Below are positions 1 through 5,788 of a stretch of DNA of 8,251 bases, in pieces. The stretch is taken from NCBI GenBank assembly GCA_947588665.1, contig CANPYU010000043.1, positions 1-8,251 on the forward strand. Direction: 5' to 3'. Positions within the stretch are counted from its first letter, which is position 1, and each line of letters opens with the position of its first letter. The stretch is from an uncultured Bacilli bacterium (lineage in GTDB: Bacteria; Bacillota_I; Bacilli_A; RF39; UBA660). Under the pieces are notes generated by a model. The model was not told the origin of the DNA. It did no database searches and saw nothing but the letters and a program-made list of their open reading frames with translations. The position numbers were made by a program, and so were the translations under genes.

Positions 1-3000
1 GTTCCGGCGCCAATAGCCACGCTAATATTGTTTTCATAAATAGAATTATTATCATTATAGGCACTAGCAAAAGCAAATCTAGAACCAGATTGACCACGCA
101 TTAGAACTTTAACATAATTGTTAGTCATAGTTGTAGATCTCGCATTACCAATAAAGCCACTTGTATAGTTAGCACCACCGGAAATAGTTCCTTCAGCATA
201 ACAATTACTAACTTTGGTGTTATTATTAGTATTACCAATTAATAAACCATTTTGTTGTTCATAATATCCAGCATTTATAAGAACATTAGTAACTCGAGAG
301 TTAGTAATAGTGGTATTGTTGGCTTCTCCAATTAAACCACCATTTTTACCAGCATTAGAAGAAGAAGTTCTTGTAACATCATCTATTAAAACATTAGTAA
401 CAGTCGCATTATTAGAAGTATTAGCTAAAGCTCCATGACCAGAATTATCAAAAGTAACATCATTAATAATTAAATTTGTAACATTGCCAGTTAAATTGCC
501 AAATAATGGGCGACTTAAATTTTTAAAGGTATAACCATTACCATTTAAAGATCCTGAATAATTTTCAATATATACTTTATCTATAGTTTTATACTTTGAA
601 AAATCATAATTTTCTGTTAAAGTAATATCTTCATTATTAATTAATTTTTCGATTAATTTATTAATAGCAACTTCAGGATGGAATTCATTTTTAGCTATGC
701 CTAAATCATTAATCTCACCAAAATCAACCTGAAGATTATTAGTTTTATAATTGCCTTCTTTAGTTACATATTTATAATCAAGTACTAATATTAAATGTTT
801 ATCTACTTCTAATACTTCTTTGATATGAGCTCTAATACTTGGGAATTTTTCCATTTTAACTTCTACAAAGTAAGAAGCAAGATCTTTATTTAACTCTTCA
901 ATAGTAACTTCATCTATTTTATTTATTTTTTCATCTTCATCAATAATCTCTTTTTTATATAAAGTTATATCATAAATATCTTTAAGTTCAATATTATTAC
1001 TAGCAAAAGAAATTATTTCATCTAATAAAGTAACATTATTAAAATAATTAGCACTATTGATAGTATTATCAGTATCTCTATCAAAATTTGCTCTAACTAA
1101 AACATTATATCTTAATATATCTGGTTCTTTTGTAAATTCGATTTCTTTTTTAAAACTGCCATTATATATATTATTTCCTAATTCATCTTTAATTAATACA
1201 AGAGCATCTTTTACTAAAGAATAATCATAATCTTTAAGATTTAAATACACTTTAACTTTATTATTTTCGACAGTATACTTATAATCATTAATACTTAATG
1301 CATCTTTTAATATTTCTGGTTTAAAAGTATATTTATTAGTTAACGTTATTTTTTTACCATTATCTAAAATGATATCAGTTAAATTAATTTCTTTAACCCC
1401 AGATGTACTAAAACCATCTAAAATTATTTCATAACCATTATCAATTTTATTAAGTGAATATTCTTTTTCATCAATAATAATCTTTTTAGGATTAAAATCT
1501 AAATTAGAATCATTACCTTCGATATTAAAGTTTAACTTAATTTCTTCATTTTTTTCAAAATAATTATCGTTATTTTTACTTAATACTTGTGCATTAGTAA
1601 TTTTAATATCCTTATAAGTATCATCATTATATAAGCCATATTTTAAACGATATATCTCTTCATTATGTTCATTTTTATCTAATTCAAGTATATTACTATC
1701 TAAATCATAATTACCTTTAAATACTAAATCTAATTGCTCATCTTTAGGTATATTACTAAATGATATTACATTAGATCCTCGTTTAATAGGTTTAGACTCT
1801 CCATTCAATTCAATAGTTCCCTCTTTAAAACTATTATCATTATCTTGGGCTTTTTCATCTAATAAAACATCAAAAGTAAAAGTAACATTTCCAGATTCAT
1901 AATCTTCTTCTATAATATGTAAATTTTCAATTTTGGGTTTATCTTTTAAAACATCGATAGTTACAGTTTTTACCGGCACAGAATAAAAATCATTAGCTTT
2001 TACATTATAACCATTAGTTGTTAATTGAACACGAGTTGCTTTTAAATCAATGATTCCAGCTTCATTAGGAATGCTAAAATAGAAGGCTGATCTATACCCT
2101 TCACCATTATATCCATTTACTGCATTAGCCGAATAATTTAGGCCATTAATAGTTAGACTTGATGCCCAACCATAAGACTTATTAATGCTGTTACTCAAAA
2201 CTACGATAAAAGAAATGGGATAGTTTTTATCATTTTTATTAGGGTAGATAGTATTAACTAACATTTCTTTAATATAAATATCATTTTCATCATAAACAAA
2301 AATATCTTGTTTTCCAATACTTGTTTTAGTATATGTATATTTTTCAGATAATTCATAATCACAAAGTATTTCAACTGTATATAATCCATCAGTGTTATTA
2401 CCATAAGATAATGTATCTTTAACTAGTTTATTTGCAAGTAAATCATTTATAAATTGTTCTAACTCTAAACTTTTAGTATCAATAATTCTTCCCATAGAAT
2501 CTGTTAAAACTAAAGTTAAAGTTCTAGATGCTATATTAACATCATTTAATTTAAATTCTACATTAATTTTTTTATTTTCTTTATCATTAGTAAGCTTTAA
2601 TTCTTCTACTTTTGGAGGATTTTTTAAAACTGTATAAGTTAGTGTATTAACATTATAATCTAATTCATTTTGAAAAGTTTTAAGAGAATCTAACCCTACA
2701 TTATTTAAGCTAATTGTATGTTTTCCTGGACTAACTGGAGCATCATCTAGAGTAATCTCATAATTATCTTTATCTCTTTTAGTAATCGGGTAATCTTTGC
2801 TATTTTCTTTATCTACCGATAAATTAGCACTTATAATTAAAGATTTTCTGGAATTAGTACTGGTAAAAGAAATAGTTGGTTTTTCGCCTATAGTTAAAGC
2901 ATCAGTAATCATGACATCTTTTAATTCAAAATTATAAGTTCCACCTAAAATAAGACTATGTTCAAACATTAAAATGTTATTATATGCATTTTTATTATCA

Positions 3001-4514
3001 TTTGGATTACTATCTAAATCATAACTGCCAATTATTTCTAAACTATAAGTTTTATCTTCTACTAAAGGAAGATTACTTAAAATGGTTGTATTTTTTACAT
3101 CAGTACTTTTTATTATTTCGCTTCCTTCATAAATAGTAACATAACCATTTTTAAAAGCTGAATCAAGATCTACTAAATCAAAACTTAAAGTTTTTGTTTC
3201 TTCATCAAAATTAAATTTATGAACATAAGGGATATCTTTTAAAATCTCTTTAGTTATTTTTAATTCTGTTTTAACATTTTTACCATTATCTAAGATAACT
3301 TCACTAATGATAAAATCAATTTTTCCAGCTTTATTTTGTTCAGGTATTTTAACTGTATAAATCCCATTATTTAGAGTAACATCATAATATTTGTCCCCTA
3401 TTTTAACTTTAGTTATCTTAACATCTTGAGGCGTAATATCTCCTCTAAATTGAAGGGTAATTTCCCCTTTTTTTACATATAATTCGTCATTATCTAATGT
3501 TTCTAGTTTAACTTTAGTATTTTTAGTTACATCCTCGGTTACATCTCCAACATCATCAATATCTACTTTGCCATCATTATTAGTATCATAATTTTCTGGA
3601 GGTTTTACATTATTACCAGATTGAGGTTTTTTTGAGGGCGTTTTATTGGTATTAGGAATATTAGTAGGCTCACGATTGGTGGTGGAATCTACAGGATTAT
3701 CTTCAACTGGTTGCTCAATAGTTGGTTCTTCTTCTATATTAATTAAATATTTAATTATATCTAAAGCATCTTCATAATCTTTAATACCATCTTCATTTAC
3801 ATCTTTTTTATGATAATTAGTCAAAGTTAAAAGAGCAATAATAATTATTAAAAGTAATTCATAAATTGTTAAAATCCAAAAGAAATTATTGGGCTTTTTA
3901 TTTTTTAAAATAATTATTAGACTTATTAAAAATGAGATAATTGTGCCAATAATAAGAGTTATGATAAGGGGTGTGGTAGAAAAAGCGGAAATATTTTCTT
4001 CTTTATTCTCTTTTATTTCATTTTCTTTATTGTTAGGTATTTCTTCTCCTTCTTTAGCATCTCTAGTAACAAGCACTTTAATAGAAGTAGAAGGAAAAAT
4101 TTCTTTATTATGACCTGTAGAAGAGGAAATATTAGTTAAGGCAATATTGGTGTAACCAACATTGGCATTTTCTTTAACTTTTAAGTGAATAGTAAAAAAT
4201 GTATCTGTTATTTTACCAGGACGGTTAATGATACCAAATTTATTATTTTGAGCATTATAAGTAATACTTGAAGAACTAGCTAAACTAAAATTAGTATCAT
4301 TAATTTTTTTAAATACATTAGTATCATATTGTAAAGTTGCCATGAAAGCATAACTGTCTAAACTCTCAGGAACCACTGCACGGACAGTAATTTCTTCTCC
4401 TACTTCTAAATCAGTTTTGTCTACTTGTAAAGTTATATTTTGTTTGGCTAAAACTGGTAATGGAATAATAATAAGTAATAATGTAAATATTAAATAAGCC
4501 ACTTTTTTATTCAT
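1..4514 (-). CDS. Giant membrane-anchored surface protein, M26/Zmp-like N-terminal part (partial, C-terminus beyond left edge)
   Basis: The frame is open for 1504 codons from ATG 4514 to the window edge with no stop, so the 3' end is missing. The start is set by an AAAGGGG ribosome binding site 10 bases upstream and by an immediate signal peptide (residues 1–23, VLA/KQ cleavage). Domains in order: cohesin-like 24–152; membrane hairpin 183–231; EF-hand loops 238–249 and 310–321; alternating beta-rich modules about 325–1165; a region about 1175–1504 resembling the M26 peptidase N-terminal domain of streptococcal ZmpA/B/C (LYKKE, SYFVEVK, SLNGNGYTFKNLSRPLF), ending in beta-helix turns with GGLIG/GLLIG/GFIG motifs. 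Only two cysteines were seen (718, 1438), typical of exported Gram-positive proteins. By analogy it may be a cell-surface zinc metallo-endopeptidase acting on host glycoproteins or immunoglobulin, but no HEXXH site is in the window; it could be a non-catalytic adhesin sharing this scaffold. No LPXTG was seen near the hairpin, unlike streptococcal Zmps. Confidence 0.8.
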   Translation of the reverse strand, partial: MNKKVAYLIFTLLLIIIPLPVLAKQNITLQVDKTDLEVGEEITVRAVVPESLDSYAFMATLQYDTNVFKKINDTNFSLASSSSITYNAQNNKFGIINRPGKITDTFFTIHLKVKENANVGYTNIALTNISSSTGHNKEIFPSTSIKVLVTRDAKEGEEIPNNKENEIKENKEENISAFSTTPLIITLIIGTIISFLISLIIILKNKKPNNFFWILTIYELLLIIIIALLTLTNYHKKDVNEDGIKDYEDALDIIKYLINIEEEPTIEQPVEDNPVDSTTNREPTNIPNTNKTPSKKPQSGNNVKPPENYDTNNDGKVDIDDVGDVTEDVTKNTKVKLETLDNDELYVKKGEITLQFRGDITPQDVKITKVKIGDKYYDVTLNNGIYTVKIPEQNKAGKIDFIISEVILDNGKNVKTELKITKEILKDIPYVHKFNFDEETKTLSFDLVDLDSAFKNGYVTIYEGSEIIKSTDVKNTTILSNLPLVEDKTYSLEIIGSYDLDSNPNDNKNAYNNILMFEHSLILGGTYNFELKDVMITDALTIGEKPTISFTSTNSRKSLIISANLSVDKENSKDYPITKRDKDNYEITLDDAPVSPGKHTISLNNVGLDSLKTFQNELDYNVNTLTYTVLKNPPKVEELKLTNDKENKKINVEFKLNDVNIASRTLTLVLTDSMGRIIDTKSLELEQFINDLLANKLVKDTLSYGNNTDGLYTVEILCDYELSEKYTYTKTSIGKQDIFVYDENDIYIKEMLVNTIYPNKNDKNYPISFIVVLSNSINKSYGWASSLTINGLNYSANAVNGYNGEGYRSAFYFSIPNEAGIIDLKATRVQLTTNGYNVKANDFYSVPVKTVTIDVLKDKPKIENLHIIEEDYESGNVTFTFDVLLDEKAQDNDNSFKEGTIELNGESKPIKRGSNVISFSNIPKDEQLDLVFKGNYDLDSNILELDKNEHNEEIYRLKYGLYNDDTYKDIKITNAQVLSKNNDNYFEKNEEIKLNFNIEGNDSNLDFNPKKIIIDEKEYSLNKIDNGYEIILDGFSTSGVKEINLTDIILDNGKKITLTNKYTFKPEILKDALSINDYKYTVENNKVKVYLNLKDYDYSLVKDALVLIKDELGNNIYNGSFKKEIEFTKEPDILRYNVLVRANFDRDTDNTINSANYFNNVTLLDEIISFASNNIELKDIYDITLYKKEIIDEDEKINKIDEVTIEELNKDLASYFVEVKMEKFPSIRAHIKEVLEVDKHLILVLDYKYVTKEGNYKTNNLQVDFGEINDLGIAKNEFHPEVAINKLIEKLINNEDITLTENYDFSKYKTIDKVYIENYSGSLNGNGYTFKNLSRPLFGNLTGNVTNLIINDVTFDNSGHGALANTSNNATVTNVLIDDVTRTSSSNAGKNGGLIGEANNTTITNSRVTNVLINAGYYEQQNGLLIGNTNNNTKVSNCYAEGTISGGANYTSGFIGNARSTTMTNNYVKVLMRGQSGSRFAFASAYNDNNSIYENNISVAIGAG
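3..983 (-). other. M26 peptidase N-terminal-like region with GLUG-type beta-helix turns
   Basis: Residues about 1178–1504 match the order seen in ZmpA/ZmpB: a D-I-x-x-L-Y-K-K strand, SYFVEVK followed by a hydrophobic strand pair (the 'YFVKVKSDRFK...LPVKSI' region in Zmp), a conserved acidic stretch, GSLNGNGYTFKNLSRPLFGN (compare Zmp 'G...YAIYDLKKPLF'), then beta-helix coils. Turns of the type G-x-L-A or G-x-[IL]-G recur near 1361, 1393, 1424 and 1453, a period of about 30 residues, each followed by a T/N-rich strand and VTN or VSN. The region is cut by the left window edge; in the Zmp family the catalytic zinc domain follows it. Confidence 0.68.
1020..3542 (-). repeat. Array of about four pairs of alternating beta-sandwich-like modules (protein-level repeat)
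   Basis: Residues about 325–1165 contain two diverged module types in alternation. One type ends with strands such as VILDNGK (406–412) or IILDNGK (1048–1054). Each following module begins at a hinge: ILKDIP (424), VLKNPP (629), VLKDKP (855), ILKDAL (1068). It then continues with a beta-rich stretch that, in the first and third copies, contains YDLDSN (498–503 and 936–941). Streptococcal Zmp proteins carry comparable repeated beta modules before their M26 domain. The copies are diverged in protein sequence, and no near-identical DNA repeat was noticed. Module borders are approximate. Confidence 0.6.
3552..3587 (-). other. EF-hand/dockerin-type calcium loop 2
   Basis: Residues 310–321 read DTNNDGKVDIDD, a near-consensus calcium loop with ligands at positions 1, 3, 5, 9 and 12. 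It is separated from the first loop by a linker of about 60 residues rich in P, N, T, K and E (about 259–309). The segment after it (VGDVTEDVTK) is not a convincing dockerin helix, so this may be a stand-alone calcium-binding linker and not half of a folded dockerin. Confidence 0.75.
3768..3803 (-). other. EF-hand/dockerin-type calcium loop 1
   Basis: Residues 238–249 read DVNEDGIKDYED, placing acidic or amide ligands at loop positions 1, 3, 5, 9 and 12, and are followed by a short helix (ALDIIKYLI) as in a dockerin half. The loop begins about seven residues after the second membrane helix. The companion loop is displaced about 60 residues further on instead of following directly. Confidence 0.75.
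3822..3968 (-). other. Two-helix transmembrane hairpin
   Basis: Residues 183–203 and about 211–231 are two strongly hydrophobic stretches of about 21 residues joined by the short basic loop K-N-K-K-P-N-N. By the positive-inside rule the loop is cytoplasmic, so the cohesin-like domain before it and everything after it face outwards. Streptococcal Zmp proteases also have an N-terminal pair of hydrophobic segments, there next to an LPXTG sorting signal. No LPXTG is visible here, so the hairpin itself is the likely anchor. Confidence 0.8.
4059..4445 (-). other. Cohesin-like domain at the mature N-terminus
   Basis: Residues 24–152 follow the cohesin/carbohydrate-binding-module pattern: an opening strand with VGEEITVRA, then FMATLQYDTNVF (the A-x-L-x-Y-D-x-x-V-F signature), an NF...Y...F.I segment, TFFTIHLKVKENANVGYTNI, and a closing strand IKVLVTRD. 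In cellulosomal and clostridial surface systems such domains bind dockerins; many stand-alone versions have unknown ligands. The assignment rests on pattern recognition only. The domain lies between the cleaved signal peptide and the first membrane helix, so it should be outside the cell. Confidence 0.7.
4446..4514 (-). other. Signal peptide of the giant surface protein
   Basis: Residues 1–23 show a short basic N-region (MNKKVAY), a hydrophobic core of about 14 residues rich in L and I, and a small-residue cleavage site VLA before KQ. This is a Sec-type signal peptidase I signal. There is no lipobox cysteine, so this is not a lipoprotein. Confidence 0.88.
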
Positions 4515-4524
4515 AAATATAAAT

Positions 4525-4531
4525 CCCCTTT
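4525..4531 (-). promoter_or_regulatory. Ribosome binding site of the giant surface protein
   Basis: AAAGGGG lies 10 bases before ATG 4514 and complements the 16S anti-Shine-Dalgarno sequence well. It fixes the start at this ATG, in agreement with the signal peptide. Confidence 0.8.
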
Positions 4532-4559
4532 CATAACTAAGCTGAAAATATTAATTTAT

Positions 4560-4588
4560 ATTATATTATATAATTAAAAATTTTGCAA
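4560..4588 (-). promoter_or_regulatory. Sigma-70/SigA-type promoter of the giant surface protein
   Basis: On the minus strand TTGCAA (4583–4588) is followed by a 17-base AT-only spacer and a perfect TATAAT (4560–4565). Transcription would start near 4553, giving a leader of about 39 bases that contains the ribosome binding site. The promoter begins directly after the stop of the 63-codon gene, so the giant gene can be transcribed independently. AT-richness makes chance -10 boxes common, but the -35 with optimal spacing supports this one. Confidence 0.65.
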
Positions 4589-4593
4589 CTTTT

Positions 4594-4785
4594 TTATTTA
4601 TCTAGCTCTTGATCATGATAATTATCGGGATCGTTATTTTCTAGCCATTCTGTAGGAGTTATGCCACTTTTTTTGCAATCCTCAATTTCTTCTTTAGTTA
4701 AGCCTAAACTTTTAGCTTCTTCTAAAAATAATTTTTCTTGGTAATCTTTTTTTTCATCTTTAAGTAAAAAATCAAATAAACTCAT
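4594..4785 (-). CDS. Small acidic protein of unknown function (63 aa)
   Basis: ATG 4785 is preceded by AAAGGA (4794–4799) eight bases upstream, and the frame ends at TAA 4594. I do not recognise the family. The protein starts with MSLFDFLL, continues with a charged, probably helical stretch (KDEKKDYQEKLFLEEAKSLG, then LTKEEIEDCKK) and ends in a polar tail containing W48 and an acidic DPDNYHDQELDK segment. There is no signal peptide or membrane segment, so it should be a small cytosolic protein of one or two helical hairpins. It has its own candidate promoter and lies between the YqfQ-like gene (divergent) and the giant surface gene (same strand, about 80 bases downstream). A good ribosome binding site and non-random composition make it a likely real gene; the context gives no functional clue. 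Confidence 0.7.
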   Translation of the reverse strand: MSLFDFLLKDEKKDYQEKLFLEEAKSLGLTKEEIEDCKKSGITPTEWLENNDPDNYHDQELDK

Positions 4786-4808
4786 TATAATGGTCCTTTC
4801 TATAATTA

Positions 4809-4837
4809 ATAATAACTTATTTTAAAGAATATAGCAA
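4809..4837 (-). promoter_or_regulatory. Candidate promoter of the 63-codon gene
   Basis: On the minus strand TTGCTA (4832–4837), a 17-base spacer and TATTAT (4809–4814) form a reasonable SigA-type promoter. Transcription would begin around 4802, giving a short leader of about 17 bases with AAAGGA near its 5' end. The same box also holds an overlapping extended -10 alternative (TGCTATATT). Confidence 0.45.
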
Positions 4838-4854
4838 TAATAAATTATTTAGCA

Positions 4855-4860
4855 TATAAT
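4855..4860 (+). promoter_or_regulatory. Candidate -10 box of the YqfQ-like gene
   Basis: A perfect TATAAT lies 17 bases before ATG 4878. A start near G4867 would give a leader of only about 11 bases beginning with GGTGAT, so translation would be nearly leaderless. The hexamer 17 bases upstream (TAGCAA, 4832–4837) is a poor -35 and is the complement of the -35 proposed for the divergent gene. Confidence 0.35.
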
Positions 4861-4877
4861 ATTATAGGTGATTATCT

Positions 4878-5159
4878 ATGTTTGGGGCGCCAATTAATAA
4901 TGGTCTTACGTTTACTAAAGTCTTGGGTGGCATATCTAAAACTTTGGGTATTGCTAATCAAGTTATTCCTCTTTACCGGGAAGCAAAACCAATGATTAAT
5001 AATGCTAAAACTATTTTATCAGTATTAAAAGATATGAATAAACCTAATAAAAGTAATAATAACAATAATATAAACACTAAAAAAATTAATAATCAAAAAA
5101 AAGAAGCTAATTCTTTTGAGCCTCTTAAATCTTTTAATAATCCGCGTTTTTTCCTTTAA
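4878..5159 (+). CDS. YqfQ/VrrA-like small protein (93 aa)
   Basis: The start ATG 4878 follows AGGTGA seven bases upstream. Residues about 11–52 (TFTKVLGGISKTLGIANQVI, then PLYREAKPMINNAKTILSVL) resemble the conserved core of Bacillus YqfQ/VrrA, whose pattern is L-x-x-V-Q-K-x-L-G-x-A-Q-Q-V-x-P followed by a short helix; the family's function is unknown. Residues 53–72 are an Asn/Lys low-complexity tract (five consecutive Asn) encoded by AAT-like triplets, in the place where VrrA proteins carry variable repeats. No signal peptide or membrane helix is evident. Synteny helps: in Bacillus, yqfQ lies a few genes from sigA and trmK on the same strand, whereas here it is inverted and converges on trmK with a 26-base 3' overlap. 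The family call rests on the short core only. Confidence 0.62.
   Translation: MFGAPINNGLTFTKVLGGISKTLGIANQVIPLYREAKPMINNAKTILSVLKDMNKPNKSNNNNNINTKKINNQKKEANSFEPLKSFNNPRFFL
5095..5117 (-). terminator. Weak candidate terminator of the dnaG–rpoD–trmK operon
   Basis: On the minus strand AAAAGAA, loop TTAGC and TTCTTTT form a 7-bp stem that runs into a total of eight Ts, starting 17 bases after the trmK stop. The position is right for an intrinsic terminator, but the stem has a single G-C pair and would be unstable. It lies inside the coding region of the convergent YqfQ-like gene. Confidence 0.22.
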
Positions 5160-5787
5160 TAATATTTTTTAAATCTTTAATTTTTTCTTGATGCTTAATA
5201 ATGCTTTTTTGATCTTGATCTGGTATTTTTTTTTCAATAGCTTCTTCTTTAGCTAATAGATATTGATAATAATCCAAATTAGAACTTTTACCATATTTTA
5301 AGGTAATTAGTGAATCTTTTTTTTGACTTTTATGAAATTCTATAATGGGATAATATTTATTATTCTCTTTAATTACTAATTCTTTAGTATTATAATAACC
5401 TAAATTTTGCATTTCTTTTCGTAAAATATCATGATTATTATTACTACTAATAATATATTTAGGAATTATATAAGGGCTATTTTTAACAATATCTAATGCA
5501 GTTTTAGTTCCGATGCCTGCGATTATTACTGTGTTAATATTATTCTCTTTAATAGGAATATTAATTAGACCATCAGCTTGATATAATTTAATATCTACTT
5601 GAGAAGATTTAATATTTTTATAAGCATTAGCTAAAGCATCTCGACTTATATCAGAAGCATAAACTTCCTTACATAACTTATTTTTTTTGAGATATATTGC
5701 TAGATAAGCATGATCTGTTGCAACATCTATTACTACATCATCTTTATTTATAAGCTCCGCGACAGTTTTTAATTTTAAATTAAGCAT
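5134..5787 (-). CDS. trmK: tRNA (adenine(22)-N1)-methyltransferase TrmK
   Basis: TrmK methylates N1 of A22 in the tRNA D-loop using S-adenosylmethionine, in the cytosol. The 217-residue protein is near the family length. Its Rossmann core is plain: motif I VVIDVATDHAYL (18–29, with D21 and the family-specific TDHAYL), D46 in YASDIS for the ribose, QADGL (70–74), and VIIAGIGT (87–94) where Bacillus-type enzymes have A-G-M-G-G. The segment SSNNNHDILRKEM (114–126) replaces the usual Q-P-N region, then NKYYPIIEF matches the conserved K-Y-Y-x-I-I strand. The last 50 residues are a charged helical, probably coiled-coil, tail. The start is one base after the rpoD stop; the nearest purine-rich element (AAGGGA) is 17 bases away, too far for a good ribosome binding site, so translational coupling to rpoD is likely. 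Adjacency to rpoD is typical of Bacilli. The tail-to-tail neighbour overlaps by 26 bases. Confidence 0.92.
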   Translation of the reverse strand: MLNLKLKTVAELINKDDVVIDVATDHAYLAIYLKKNKLCKEVYASDISRDALANAYKNIKSSQVDIKLYQADGLINIPIKENNINTVIIAGIGTKTALDIVKNSPYIIPKYIISSNNNHDILRKEMQNLGYYNTKELVIKENNKYYPIIEFHKSQKKDSLITLKYGKSSNLDYYQYLLAKEEAIEKKIPDQDQKSIIKHQEKIKDLKNIIKGKNADY

Positions 5788-5788
5788 T

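Noticed and set aside
3889..4113. Plus-strand open frame of 74 codons with hydrophobic product
   Set aside because: It is antisense to the membrane hairpin and linker of the giant surface gene; the hydrophobic look comes from the complement of the AT-rich coding strand, and no ribosome binding site was found.
1..4514. Possible reassigned UGA code or frameshifted pseudogene
   Set aside because: The full frame translates without any stop, Trp codons are TGG, and domains follow one another without breaks.
4551..4585. AT-rich inverted-repeat-like stretch between the 63-codon gene and the giant gene, considered as a terminator
   Set aside because: It has no G-C stem and coincides with a well-spaced promoter; short A/T palindromes are expected in this base composition.
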